Assembly (NCBI GenBank): GCA_963777755.1
Contig: CAVZSC010000025.1
Location: forward strand, 620,001-684,000
DNA from: DATFWC01 sp963777755
GTDB lineage: Bacteria > Pseudomonadota > Alphaproteobacteria > Rhizobiales > Xanthobacteraceae
Length of the DNA stretch: 64,000 nt
Reading direction: 5' to 3'
The notes beneath the pieces were generated by a model. That model made no database searches, was not told the DNA's origin, and worked only from the letters and a program-made list of their open reading frames with translations. Made by a program: the position numbers and the translations under genes. Shown here piece by piece: positions 15,331-23,721 of the stretch. Position 1 is the stretch's first letter, and the number at the start of each line of letters is the position of its first letter.

Positions 15331-16782
15331 TTACCAGGCGACCGAGATGTACTGGGTCTCCATGAACTCCATCAGGCCTTCGTGCGCGCCTTCGCGGCCG
15401 AGCCCGCTCTGCTTGGTGCCACCGAACGGCGCGGCGGGATCGGAGACGAGGCCGCGATTGAGCCCGACCATGCCGAAATCGAGCTTCTCCGAGACGCGCA
15501 TGCCGCGGCCCAGGTCCTTGGTGTAGAGATAGGCGACGAGGCCGTATTCGGTGTCGTTCGCCCGCTTGATCGCCTCGTCCTCGGACTTGAAGGTCTGGAT
15601 CGACGCGACCGGCCCAAAAATTTCCTCGCGCAGCATGTCGGCGGTGTCCGGCACGCCGGACAGCACGGTCGCCGGATAGAAATAGCCCTTGCCGCCCGGC
15701 GCCTTGCCGCCGGTGAGCACCTTGGCGCCCTTTTTGACCGCATCCTCGACCAGGCTTGCCACCTTGTCGCGGCCTTCGGCGTTGACCAGCGGCCCGAGCA
15801 TGACGCCGTCGTCGAGGCCGTTGCCCATCTTGAGCGAGGCCATTTTCTTCGTCAGCTTGTCGGCGAACGCGTCGTGCACCTTCTCGTGCACGTAGAAGCG
15901 GTTGGCCGCCGTGCAGGCCTCGCCCATGTTGCGCATCTTGGCGATCATGGCGCCCTCGATCGCGGCATCGATGTCGGCATCCTCGAACACGATGAACGGG
16001 GCGTTGCCGCCGAGCTCCATGGCCGGGTTGACGACGTTGTCGGCCGCCTCGTGCAACAGCTTGCGGCCGACCTCTGTCGAGCCGGTGAACGAGACCACGC
16101 GTACGCGCGGATCGTGCAGCATCGCGCTCACCACCGGGCCGGAGCGGCGCGACGGGATGACGTTGCAGACGCCGGCGGGCACGCCAGCCTCTTCCAGGAC
16201 CGGCATCAGCGCCAGCATGGTGAGCGGCGTCTCGGACGCGGGCTTGAGCACGACCGGGCAGCCGGCCGCGAGCGCCGGGCCGATCTTGCGCGTCGCCATG
16301 GCGGCCGGGAAATTCCACGGCGTCACCAGCACGGCGACACCAGCGGGCTTGTGGTGGACGAAGATGCGGGCACCCGAGGACGGCGCGCGCGACACCTGGC
16401 CGATGGCACGCACCGCTTCCTCGGCGTACCAGCGGAAGAACTCGGCCGAATAGGCGACCTCGCCGCGCGAATCCGGCAGCGCCTTGCCGTTCTCGATGGT
16501 GATCAGTTTGGCGAAGCGCTCGGCGTCGCGCATGATCAGCTCGAACGCCTTGCGCAGGATCTCGGCGCGCTCGCGCGGCTTGCGCGCCGCCCAGCCTTCG
16601 AACGCGTCGCTCGCCGCGTCGACCGCCGCCTTGGCGTCGTCCACGCTCGCGCTGGCAACGGACGCGACCGGGTTCTCGGTCGCCGGATCGATCACGTCGA
16701 AGCGCTGGCCGTCCGACGATTTGCGCCACTTGCCGCCGATCCACAGGTCGGTCGGCACATTGGCGAGCAGGTTCTCATACAT
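15331..16782 (-). CDS. gabD: NAD(P)-dependent succinate-semialdehyde-type aldehyde dehydrogenase
   Basis: 483 residues of the aldehyde dehydrogenase superfamily. It shows the cofactor loop TPWNFPAAM, the FTGSTEVGR Rossmann turn, the general base in ELGGNAPFIVF and the catalytic cysteine in NMGEACTAANRFYVHE. The overall pattern fits GabD-like semialdehyde dehydrogenases. The enzyme oxidises a semialdehyde to the acid in the cytosol. In this catabolic operon the true substrate could be another C2-C4 aldehyde, including a sulfonated one, which is inference. The start ATG 16782 follows AAGGA at nine bases; an upstream GTG at 16797 is less likely. Confidence 0.85.
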   Translation of the reverse strand: MYENLLANVPTDLWIGGKWRKSSDGQRFDVIDPATENPVASVASASVDDAKAAVDAASDAFEGWAARKPRERAEILRKAFELIMRDAERFAKLITIENGKALPDSRGEVAYSAEFFRWYAEEAVRAIGQVSRAPSSGARIFVHHKPAGVAVLVTPWNFPAAMATRKIGPALAAGCPVVLKPASETPLTMLALMPVLEEAGVPAGVCNVIPSRRSGPVVSAMLHDPRVRVVSFTGSTEVGRKLLHEAADNVVNPAMELGGNAPFIVFEDADIDAAIEGAMIAKMRNMGEACTAANRFYVHEKVHDAFADKLTKKMASLKMGNGLDDGVMLGPLVNAEGRDKVASLVEDAVKKGAKVLTGGKAPGGKGYFYPATVLSGVPDTADMLREEIFGPVASIQTFKSEDEAIKRANDTEYGLVAYLYTKDLGRGMRVSEKLDFGMVGLNRGLVSDPAAPFGGTKQSGLGREGAHEGLMEFMETQYISVAW

Positions 16783-16813
16783 GGCATCATCCTTCACAGC
16801 CGGTGCGCGACTG

Positions 16814-17140
16814 CTATTTGGCTTGCGGTTTGATCTCGATGAGCACGTTCCGATAGACGGCGTTGCCGTGATTGAGAAGATCGTGCACTTCGCCGGCGTC
16901 GCGCCAGATCGCCCGACCGGCCTTGTCCTGCACCCGATAGCTGGTGCCGTCGATCGACTTGATCTCGATATCGCCGTCGGTCATCGGCACGATCAGGTAG
17001 GGCAGCTCGTGGCGATGCACGCCCTTGTTCTTGCCGGGGTCGACCGCGAGCTCCCACACGCGCACCTGGTCGTTCTCGAAGATGACCCGGTTGCCGATCG
17101 GTCCGAGCACCAGGTCGTCCTTGGGCTTTGGCTGCAACAT
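16814..17140 (-). CDS. Small cupin-fold protein
   Basis: 108 residues. The central RVWELAVDPGKNKGVHRHEL has the cupin G(X)5HXH-like metal-binding start, and a later GEVHDLLNHGNAVYRNVLIE gives the second strand set with histidines. A single cupin domain of this size binds a metal or a small ligand and may be an isomerase, lyase or sensor; no substrate is known. A TAAGGAGG site seven bases before ATG 17140 fixes the start and rejects a longer in-frame extension. It sits between the E1 beta and aldehyde dehydrogenase genes in one operon, so it probably acts in the same pathway. Confidence 0.75.
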   Translation of the reverse strand: MLQPKPKDDLVLGPIGNRVIFENDQVRVWELAVDPGKNKGVHRHELPYLIVPMTDGDIEIKSIDGTSYRVQDKAGRAIWRDAGEVHDLLNHGNAVYRNVLIEIKPQAK

Positions 17141-17157
17141 CGCGTCCTCCTTACCGT

Positions 17158-18138
17158 TCAGGATTGGAGCGATTGCCGCACCCGCGCGGCGATCCGCTCG
17201 GCATTGGGCAGCACGGCGTCCTCCAGGACGTCGGCGGCGGGCAGCGGGATGTGCGGGGTGGTGATGCGCACCGGCGGACCATCGAGATCGTAGAACGCCT
17301 CGTCGGCCACGATCGAGACGATCTCCGCGCCCCAGCCGCACAGGCGCGGATTCTCCTCGACAGTGAACAGGCGGTGCGTGCGCGCGACCGAGCCCAGGAT
17401 CGTCTGGGTGTCGAGCGGCACCAGCGAGCGCACGTCGATCACCTCGCAGTCGATGCCCTGCTCCGCCTGGAGCTTCTCGGCGGCGGCGAGCGCGCGCGGC
17501 ACCATGAGGGCGAGCGCCAGGATGGTGGCGTCCTTGCCCGGACGCACGATGCTGGCGGTGCCCAGCTTATCGACGATCTCGCCGTCCGGCACCTCGCCTT
17601 TGGTCGCGTAGAGCGATTTGTGCTCGAAGAAGATCACCGGATCGGGATCGCGCACCGCAGCCGCCATCAGGCCGATCACGTCGCGCGGCGTCGAAGGTGC
17701 CACGACCTTGAGCCCGGGGATCATCATCGCCCAGTTCTCGACGCTCTGCGAATGCTGCGCGCCAAACCGCGAACCGGCGCCGTTGCCGGTGCGCACGACC
17801 AGCGGGCACTTCACCTGCCCGTTGGTCATGTAATGGCTCTTGGAGAACTCGTTGGCGATGTAGTCGAAGCACACTGCGAAGAAATCGGAGAACATGATCT
17901 CGGCGATGGGGCGCAGGCCGGTCATCGCCGCGCCCATGGCGGCGCCGAGGATCGCCTGCTCGGAAATCGGCGTGTCGCGCACCCGGATGGGGCCGAACTG
18001 CTCGAGCAAACCGACGGTCGCCTTGAACACGCCGCCTGCCGCCGCAACGTCCTCGCCGAGGAACACGACGCTCTCGTCGCGCTCCATCTCCTGGGCGATG
18101 CCGCGCGCGACCGCGTCGCGATAGGTCAGTTCCGCCAT
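17158..18138 (-). CDS. pdhB: 2-oxo acid/acetoin dehydrogenase E1 component, beta subunit
   Basis: 326 residues. The transketolase-like pyrimidine-binding domain carries GEDVAAAGGVFKAT, RVRDTPISEQAILGAAMG and FGAQHSQSVENWAMMIPGLK. The C-terminal domain contains the typical EVIDVRSLVPLD and TVEENPRLCGWGAEI. It forms the thiamine-diphosphate heterotetramer with the alpha subunit encoded just upstream and decarboxylates a 2-oxo acid onto lipoyl-E2. The start ATG 18138 has a GGAGG site and overlaps the end of the alpha gene by 13 bases, a sign of coupled translation. The short single-chain form resembles AcoB/BkdB-type subunits. Confidence 0.88.
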   Translation of the reverse strand: MAELTYRDAVARGIAQEMERDESVVFLGEDVAAAGGVFKATVGLLEQFGPIRVRDTPISEQAILGAAMGAAMTGLRPIAEIMFSDFFAVCFDYIANEFSKSHYMTNGQVKCPLVVRTGNGAGSRFGAQHSQSVENWAMMIPGLKVVAPSTPRDVIGLMAAAVRDPDPVIFFEHKSLYATKGEVPDGEIVDKLGTASIVRPGKDATILALALMVPRALAAAEKLQAEQGIDCEVIDVRSLVPLDTQTILGSVARTHRLFTVEENPRLCGWGAEIVSIVADEAFYDLDGPPVRITTPHIPLPAADVLEDAVLPNAERIAARVRQSLQS

Positions 18139-19154
18139 GCCCAGCCTCCGTCCGCATAGACGTCGGTGGTGAGGATCTCGAGCGGCGGCATCGGCGCCGC
18201 CTTGCACTTCTCGGTCGCCTCGTCCACCACCTGCTTCACCTTGGCCTCGATGCCCGCAATGACCTCGTCGGCGACACCGAACTGCCGCAGGCGGTCGCGA
18301 TAGATGACGACCGGATCGCGCCCCTTCCAGTAGTCGAGCTCGCCCTCGGGGCGATACTTGGCGGGGTCGGCGCGCGAGTGGCCGCTGTAGCGATAGGTCT
18401 TGCACTCGATCAGCGACGGGCCGCCGCCGGCGCGCGCCTTGTCATAGGCCGCCACCGCGGCCCGATAGACCGCGTCGGCGTCCTGGCCGTCGACGATGAT
18501 GGACTCCAGCCCGTAGGCGGGAGCGCGGCCGGCGGCCGGATGCTCGACCGCGGTGACGCTGCGGATCGGCGTGTACTCCATGTAGAGGTTGTTCTCGCAC
18601 ACGAAGATCACGGGCAGCTTCCATATCACGGCGAAATTCAGCGCCTCGTGGAAGGCGCCGATGTTCGTGGTGCCGTCGCCGAAGAAGCACACCGTGACGT
18701 CGTCGTCGCCGCGATACTGGGCGCGCCAGGCGGCCCCGCAGGCGATCGGCAGGTGCGCGCCGATGATCGCATAGGAGCCCATCACGCCATGCTGCACCGA
18801 GGTGAGGTGCATCGAGCCGCCCTTGCCGCGCATCAGGCCGTTGTCGCGCTGCATCAGCTCGCCCAGCACCTGCTCGATCGGCACGCCGCGCGCGAGCGTG
18901 TGGGCATGGCCGCGATAGGTGCAGAAGCTCAGGTCCCCGGGACGCATCGCGACCGCGAAGCCGGCGGCGACCGCCTCCTGGCCGAGGGAGAGGTGACTCG
19001 TGCCCTTGACCAGATTCTGCAGGAACAGGTCGAAGGCGCGCTGCTCGGACTCGCGGATCTCGACCAGGACCCGGAACAGGCGCAGGCGCGTCTCCTCCCC
19101 GATATCGTCGTTCAAACCGGCGGCGCCCGGCGCCCGGTCCTCGATCTTGGCCAT
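18126..19154 (-). CDS. pdhA: 2-oxo acid/acetoin dehydrogenase E1 component, alpha subunit
   Basis: 342 residues. The thiamine diphosphate motif is FGDGTTNIGAFHEALNFAV ending in CENN. Upstream are TYRGHAHTLARGVP and MRGKGGSMHLTS, which are typical of PdhA/AcoA. C-terminally, YRYSGHSRADPAKYR is the phosphorylation-loop equivalent. With the beta subunit it catalyses the first step of a 2-oxo acid or acetoin dehydrogenase complex. AcoA-like features and the catabolic context argue against it being the housekeeping pyruvate enzyme, although that cannot be excluded. The ATG at 19154 was preferred over one six bases upstream for its ribosome-site spacing. Confidence 0.88.
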   Translation of the reverse strand: MAKIEDRAPGAAGLNDDIGEETRLRLFRVLVEIRESEQRAFDLFLQNLVKGTSHLSLGQEAVAAGFAVAMRPGDLSFCTYRGHAHTLARGVPIEQVLGELMQRDNGLMRGKGGSMHLTSVQHGVMGSYAIIGAHLPIACGAAWRAQYRGDDDVTVCFFGDGTTNIGAFHEALNFAVIWKLPVIFVCENNLYMEYTPIRSVTAVEHPAAGRAPAYGLESIIVDGQDADAVYRAAVAAYDKARAGGGPSLIECKTYRYSGHSRADPAKYRPEGELDYWKGRDPVVIYRDRLRQFGVADEVIAGIEAKVKQVVDEATEKCKAAPMPPLEILTTDVYADGGWAWRN

Positions 19155-19245
19155 AAGCACCCTCGGTATTTGAAGGGAAACGCTGGTCGGGGCGGAACTT
19201 AGCGCCTCAATGGAAGGCCGGGCAACCCGTATATCCCCGCATGCG

Positions 19246-20010
19246 CTATTCGGCCGTCCAGCCGCCGTCCACCACCAGCGCCGACCCGGTCATCAGCGAG
19301 GACGCATCGGAAGCGAGAAATACGATCGCACCGGTAATCTCATGCAATTGGCCGAGGCGGCCGAGCTTGATCTTGCCCAGCACTTCGGCGCGGAACGCCT
19401 CGTTCTGGAAGAACGGGCGGGTCATCGGCGTCTCCAGGAAGGTCGGCCCCAGGCTGTTCACACGGATACTGTGCGGCGCAAGCTCGATTGCCATCGCCTT
19501 GGTGAACCCTTCCATCGCGTGCTTGGAGGCGCAATACACGCTGCGCCGTGCCGCGCCGACGTGGCCCATCTGCGAGGAGATGTTGATGATCGAGCCCGGC
19601 CGCTTCGCCTCGATCAGCCGGCGGGCGACCGCCTGCGCCATGAAGAACGCGGCGCGTACATTGAGGGCGAAGATGGCATCGAAATCCTCGACCTTCACGT
19701 CCATCAGGTAGGCCGGACGGTTCATGCCGGCGTTGTTGACCAGCACCTCGAACGGGGCGGCGGCCGCGACGGCCGCCGCGGCTGCGTCGAGATCGGTCAC
19801 GTCGAGCACAAGCGCGTCGGCCTTGTCGCCGCGGGCGCGAATGGCCTTCGCTGCCGCCTCGATCTCAAGGGCCGTGCGCGCCGCCAAGGTGACGTGGGCA
19901 CCCGCCTCCGCCAAGGCCGATGCCGCCGCGAGCCCGATGCCGCGCCCGCCGCCGGTCACCAGCGCGCGCCGGCCGTCGAGCCGGAACGAGGGAGTGGCGC
20001 TAAGCTCCAT
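19246..20010 (-). CDS. Short-chain dehydrogenase/reductase (SDR)
   Basis: 254 residues. The cofactor motif TGGGRGIG is at 19-26. NNAG occurs in EVLVNNAGMN, the catalytic serine is in INISSQMG, and Tyr/Lys are in YCASKHAMEG. The closing ALVVDGGWT is typical of classical SDRs. It reduces or oxidises an alcohol/ketone pair with NAD(P). Its ATG overlaps the upstream HisD-like gene's stop by one base (TGATG), so the two are coupled and probably act on consecutive steps. In sulfopropanediol degradation an HpsN dehydrogenase is partnered with SDRs (HpsO/HpsP), which would fit this pair but is not proven. Confidence 0.88.
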   Translation of the reverse strand: MELSATPSFRLDGRRALVTGGGRGIGLAAASALAEAGAHVTLAARTALEIEAAAKAIRARGDKADALVLDVTDLDAAAAAVAAAAPFEVLVNNAGMNRPAYLMDVKVEDFDAIFALNVRAAFFMAQAVARRLIEAKRPGSIINISSQMGHVGAARRSVYCASKHAMEGFTKAMAIELAPHSIRVNSLGPTFLETPMTRPFFQNEAFRAEVLGKIKLGRLGQLHEITGAIVFLASDASSLMTGSALVVDGGWTAE

Positions 20011-21317
20011 CACTCCGCCGCCTGGGCGTAGCCGATGTTGCGGCCGCCGTAGCGGCGCACCCGTACGTTCGCCTGCTCGGCGTGGGCATAGAAGCCTTCC
20101 AGGATGCACAGGCGCGAGCAATATTCCCCGATCATGGCGCTCGCCTCGTCGGTGAGCACCTTCTGGTAGGTACAGGTCTTCATGAACTTGCCGACCCACA
20201 GGCCGCCCGTATAGCGCGCCGCCTTCCTGGTCGGCAGCGTGTGGTTGGTGCCGATCACCTTGTCGCCGTAGGCGACGTTGGTGCGGGCGCCGAGGAACAG
20301 CGAGCCGTAGTTCTTCATATGGCTCAGGAAATAGTCGGGATCCCGGGTCATGATCTGGACGTGCTCGGAGGCGATCGCGTCCGCTTCCCGCACCATCTCG
20401 TCGTAATCCTCGCACACGATCACCTGACCGAGGTCGGCCCACGCCTTGCCGGCGGCATCGGCGGTGGGAAGGATCTTCAGCAGCCGCTCGATCTCCTGCA
20501 TGGTCTCGCGCGCGAGCTTCTCCGAATTGGTGATCAGCACGGCCGGCGAGGTCGGCCCATGCTCGGCCTGGCCGAGCAGATCGGTCGCGCACATCTCGCC
20601 GTCGACGCTGTCGTCGGCGACGATCAGGGTCTCGGTCGGCCCCGCCAGGAGATCGATGCCGACGCGGCCGAACAGCTGGCGCTTGGCCTCCGCCACGTAG
20701 GCGTTGCCGGGCCCGACGACCATGTCGACGGGCCCGATGTCGCCGGCGCCGAGCGCCATGGCGCCGATCGCCTGCACGCCGCCGAGCACGTAGATCTCGT
20801 CAGCGCCGCCGAAATGCATGGCGGCGACGATCGCCGGGTGCGGCCCGCCTTGGAACGGGGGCGCGCAGGCGATGATGCGCTTCACGCCGGCGACGCGGGC
20901 GGTGACGATCGACATGTGCGCCGAGGCGACCATGGGATAACGCCCGCCCGGCACGTAGCAGCCGATCGAGTTCACCGGGATGTGGCGATGGCCGAGCACC
21001 ACGCCCGGCAGGGTCTCGACTTCGAGATCCTGCATGGTGGCCTTCTGCTTCTCGGCGAAGTTGCGCACCTGTGCCTGGGCGAACTTCACGTCCTCGAGGT
21101 CACGCCGGGACACCTGCGCGATGGCGCGTTCGATCTCCGCCGGCGTGAGCCGGAAGCTCTCGGGCGCCCACTTGTCGAATTTCTGCGACAGGTCGCGCAC
21201 CGCCGCTTCGCCGCGCGCCTCAATCTCGCCGAGGATCTGCTCGACCGTCTCGCGCACCTTTGCGTCCGCCGCCTTGATCGCGCCGGCATCCATTCCGCGC
21301 TTGAGATAGCGAGCCAT
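20010..21317 (-). CDS. HisD-family dehydrogenase, HpsN-like (catabolic paralogue)
   Basis: 435 residues of the histidinol dehydrogenase fold. Zinc ligands and catalytic residues line up with HisD: Gln/His in LLGQAEHGPTSPAVL, Glu-His in DAIASEHVQIM, Asp in YGDKVIGTNHTLPT and the C-terminal His in FYAHAEQANVRVRRYGG. The end sequence and the catabolic setting resemble HpsN (2,3-dihydroxypropane-1-sulfonate dehydrogenase) rather than biosynthetic HisD, which normally lies with other his genes. It would oxidise an alcohol to the acid in two NAD steps. It is the first gene of the minus-strand operon. Substrate assignment is inference from neighbourhood and remembered family features. Confidence 0.8.
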   Translation of the reverse strand: MARYLKRGMDAGAIKAADAKVRETVEQILGEIEARGEAAVRDLSQKFDKWAPESFRLTPAEIERAIAQVSRRDLEDVKFAQAQVRNFAEKQKATMQDLEVETLPGVVLGHRHIPVNSIGCYVPGGRYPMVASAHMSIVTARVAGVKRIIACAPPFQGGPHPAIVAAMHFGGADEIYVLGGVQAIGAMALGAGDIGPVDMVVGPGNAYVAEAKRQLFGRVGIDLLAGPTETLIVADDSVDGEMCATDLLGQAEHGPTSPAVLITNSEKLARETMQEIERLLKILPTADAAGKAWADLGQVIVCEDYDEMVREADAIASEHVQIMTRDPDYFLSHMKNYGSLFLGARTNVAYGDKVIGTNHTLPTRKAARYTGGLWVGKFMKTCTYQKVLTDEASAMIGEYCSRLCILEGFYAHAEQANVRVRRYGGRNIGYAQAAE

Positions 21318-21342
21318 CAGAGCCTCCTTGCCAGTTTCTTGC

Positions 21343-22098
21343 CTATGCGGGCCGCTCGGCCGCCATCATGTAGTTCACGTCGCTGTCATTCGACAGCTGC
21401 AGCTCGCCGGTGAGCACGTTGAGGATCACGCCGCGCTCGTCCGTCACGGTGAGCCCGTTGTGCTCGAGCGCCCGCTCGAGCTCGTCCGGCGTTACCAACT
21501 TGTCCCAGCGATGGGTGCCGCGCGGGATCAGGCCCAGGATGTACTCGGCACCGACGATCGCCAGCGCGAAGCTCTTGAGCGTCCGGTTGATGGTGGCGAC
21601 GATCATCAGCCCGCCCGGCTTCACCATCTCGGCGCATCGCCGGATGAACAGCGGGACGTCGGCAACGTGCTCGACCACCTCCATGGCCAGAACGACATCG
21701 AACTGCTCGCCCGCATCGGCCAGCGCTTCGGCCGTCACCGCCCGATAGTCGATGTCCAGGCCCGCGCGCTGCGCATGCACCAGCGCCGTCTTGATGTTGT
21801 CCTCTGCCGGGTCGGCGCCAACCATCCGGGCGCCGAGGCGGGCGAGCGGCTCCGACAACAGCCCGGCGCCGCAGCCGATGTCGAGGATGCGCAAGCCGGC
21901 AAGGCTGTCGAGCCGCCTGGCCTCGCGGGCGAACTGGCGGCAGGCAGCATCGCGGATGTAGCCGAGCCGCACCGGATTGATCATGTGCAGCGCGCGCATC
22001 TCGCCGCGCGGATCCCACCAGGTGGCTGCCCGTGCGGCGAAATGCGCCACTTCGCTGGGGTCGACGGTGGTTCGCGAGGGGTTCGTCTGCCGGTCCAT
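21343..22098 (-). CDS. ubiG: Ubiquinone biosynthesis O-methyltransferase
   Basis: 251 residues. SAM motif I is ILDIGCGAGLL (71-81), followed by AMEVVEHVADVP and GGLMIVATINRTLKS, which are characteristic of UbiG. The N-terminal AATWWDPRGEMRALHMINP is the family's substrate-side signature. It performs both O-methylations in ubiquinone synthesis, in the cytoplasm at the membrane face. It is divergent from lysC, an arrangement common in rhizobia. The intergenic space of 154 bases must hold both promoters, and no clear boxes were picked out. Confidence 0.95.
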   Translation of the reverse strand: MDRQTNPSRTTVDPSEVAHFAARAATWWDPRGEMRALHMINPVRLGYIRDAACRQFAREARRLDSLAGLRILDIGCGAGLLSEPLARLGARMVGADPAEDNIKTALVHAQRAGLDIDYRAVTAEALADAGEQFDVVLAMEVVEHVADVPLFIRRCAEMVKPGGLMIVATINRTLKSFALAIVGAEYILGLIPRGTHRWDKLVTPDELERALEHNGLTVTDERGVILNVLTGELQLSNDSDVNYMMAAERPA

Positions 22099-22252
22099 GC
22101 GCCTGCCTGCCGTCGGTTCGTGCCGACGCCGTAGCGGAGTAAAGTTGCGAGGCCGCGGCCCCGCCGGTATGTATACGCGCCTTTTCGCTCGCGCGCTCGC
22201 TTCCGAGCGAGCGTTCCGTTCCCCTGCTCTGCCGAGGCCTTACGTCAACCCT

Positions 22253-23503
22253 ATGGCTCGCCTGGTGATGAAATTCGGCGGCACCTCGGTCGCCGATATC
22301 GAGCGAATCCGCAACGTCGCGCGCCACGTCAAGCGCGAGGTCGACGCCGGCCACGAAGTGGCCGTGGTGGTCTCCGCCATGTCCGGCAAGACCAACGAAC
22401 TGGTCGCCTGGTGCCGCGACGCGGCCGCGCTGCACGATACGCGAGAGTATGACGCGGTGGTCGCCTCCGGGGAGCAGGTGACGTCGGGCCTGCTCGCCAT
22501 GGTGCTCGAGGGGATGGGCGTCAACGCCCGCTCGTGGCAGGGCTGGCAGTTGCCGATCCATACCGACAATATCCACGGCTCGGCGCGCATCGCCGACGTC
22601 AACGGCACCGAATTGATCCGCCGCTTCAAGGAGCGGGGCGAGGTCGCGGTGGTCGCGGGTTTCCAGGGGGTGCACAAGGAGACGGGGCGAATCACTACGC
22701 TCGGGCGCGGCGGGTCCGACACGTCGGCCGTGGCGGTGGCGGCCGCCATCAAGGCCGAGCGCTGCGACATCTATACCGACGTCGACGGGGTCTATACCAC
22801 CGACCCGCGCGTGGTGCCACGCGCCCGGCGCCTGCCCAAGATCGCCTTCGAGGAGATGCTGGAGATGGCGTCGCTGGGCGCCAAGGTGCTGCAGGTGCGC
22901 TCGGTCGAGATGGGCATGGTACACAAGGTGCGGATCTTCGTGCGCTCGAGCTTCGACAGGCCGGAGGATATCGATCCCCATGGGATCCCTCCCGGAACCC
23001 TCATCTGCGACGAGGAGGAGATCGTGGAACAGGACGTGGTCACCGGCATCGCCTATTCGAAGGACGAGGCGCAGATCTCGATCCGGCGGGTGCAGGACAA
23101 GCCGGGCGTCGCGGCGGCGATCTTCGGCCCGCTCGCCGACGCCGGCATCAACGTCGACATGATCGTGCAGAACGTGTCGGAGGACGGCCTGACCACCGAC
23201 ATCACCTTCACGGTGCCGGCGGCCGATTTCCAGCGCGCCTGCGAGGTGCTGGAAAAAGGCCGGGGGTCGATCGGCTTCGATCGCCTCGACGGCGCCAACG
23301 ACGTCGCCAAGGTGTCGGTGATCGGCATTGGCATGCGCAGCCATGCGGGCGTCGCCGCCAAGGCGTTCAAGGCGCTGGCCGAGCGCAGCATCAACATCCG
23401 CGCGATCTCCACCTCGGAAATCAAGTTCTCGCTGCTGATCGACGCCGACGCAGCCGAGCTTGCCGTGCGCCGGCTGCATTCGCTATACGGCCTGGACAAA
23501 TAG
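22253..23503 (+). CDS. lysC: Aspartate kinase
   Basis: 416 residues. The kinase domain opens with KFGGTSV (7-13), has TLGRGGSDTSAVAVA for the substrate/ATP site and DGVYTTDPR further on. Two ACT domains fill the last ~150 residues (QDKPGVAAAIFGPLADAGIN and IGMRSHAGVAAKAFKALAER), the usual site for feedback by lysine and threonine. It makes aspartyl phosphate, the first step to lysine, methionine, threonine and diaminopimelate. The chosen ATG places KFGGTS at the normal position; a long in-frame extension upstream is non-conserved. ptsP follows 218 bases later, as in related genomes. Confidence 0.95.
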   Translation: MARLVMKFGGTSVADIERIRNVARHVKREVDAGHEVAVVVSAMSGKTNELVAWCRDAAALHDTREYDAVVASGEQVTSGLLAMVLEGMGVNARSWQGWQLPIHTDNIHGSARIADVNGTELIRRFKERGEVAVVAGFQGVHKETGRITTLGRGGSDTSAVAVAAAIKAERCDIYTDVDGVYTTDPRVVPRARRLPKIAFEEMLEMASLGAKVLQVRSVEMGMVHKVRIFVRSSFDRPEDIDPHGIPPGTLICDEEEIVEQDVVTGIAYSKDEAQISIRRVQDKPGVAAAIFGPLADAGINVDMIVQNVSEDGLTTDITFTVPAADFQRACEVLEKGRGSIGFDRLDGANDVAKVSVIGIGMRSHAGVAAKAFKALAERSINIRAISTSEIKFSLLIDADAAELAVRRLHSLYGLDK

Positions 23504-23529
23504 CGAACGTGGCCGATTCGCACCACGGG

Positions 23530-23544
23530 CCCGGCGCAGCCGGG
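23530..23544 (+). other. Hairpin downstream of lysC (no T run)
   Basis: A perfect 6-bp GC stem (CCCGGC-GCA-GCCGGG) lies 26 bases after the lysC stop. It is not followed by a U tract, so it is at best a pause or an RNA-stabilising structure rather than a standard intrinsic terminator. Confidence 0.3.
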
Positions 23545-23721
23545 TTCGGCCGAACAGCCAGCCACGCGATGCTTCCCGCATTGCTGCTTTGGCTTGCACG
23601 GCCCTTGTGGCATTGGCTATAGCCAGACGAAGCCCCACGGGGATCCGGGCCCCGCGGTTCACCGCCCGATCAGCCAGGGGCCGCGCTAAGGCCTCGGCCG
23701 CTGCCACAAGGACCTCACGCC

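Noticed and set aside
13909..16833. A very long plus-strand open frame (about 970 codons) opposite the E2 and aldehyde dehydrogenase genes
   Set aside because: It is antisense to two strongly conserved genes, has skewed Arg/His/Asp-rich composition and no recognisable domain; typical of GC-rich shadow frames.
20010..21317. Biosynthetic histidinol dehydrogenase (hisD)
   Set aside because: Zinc and catalytic residues fit the family, but there are no his genes nearby and the gene is coupled to an SDR in a catabolic operon. A catabolic HpsN-like paralogue is the better call, although the possibility is not fully excluded.
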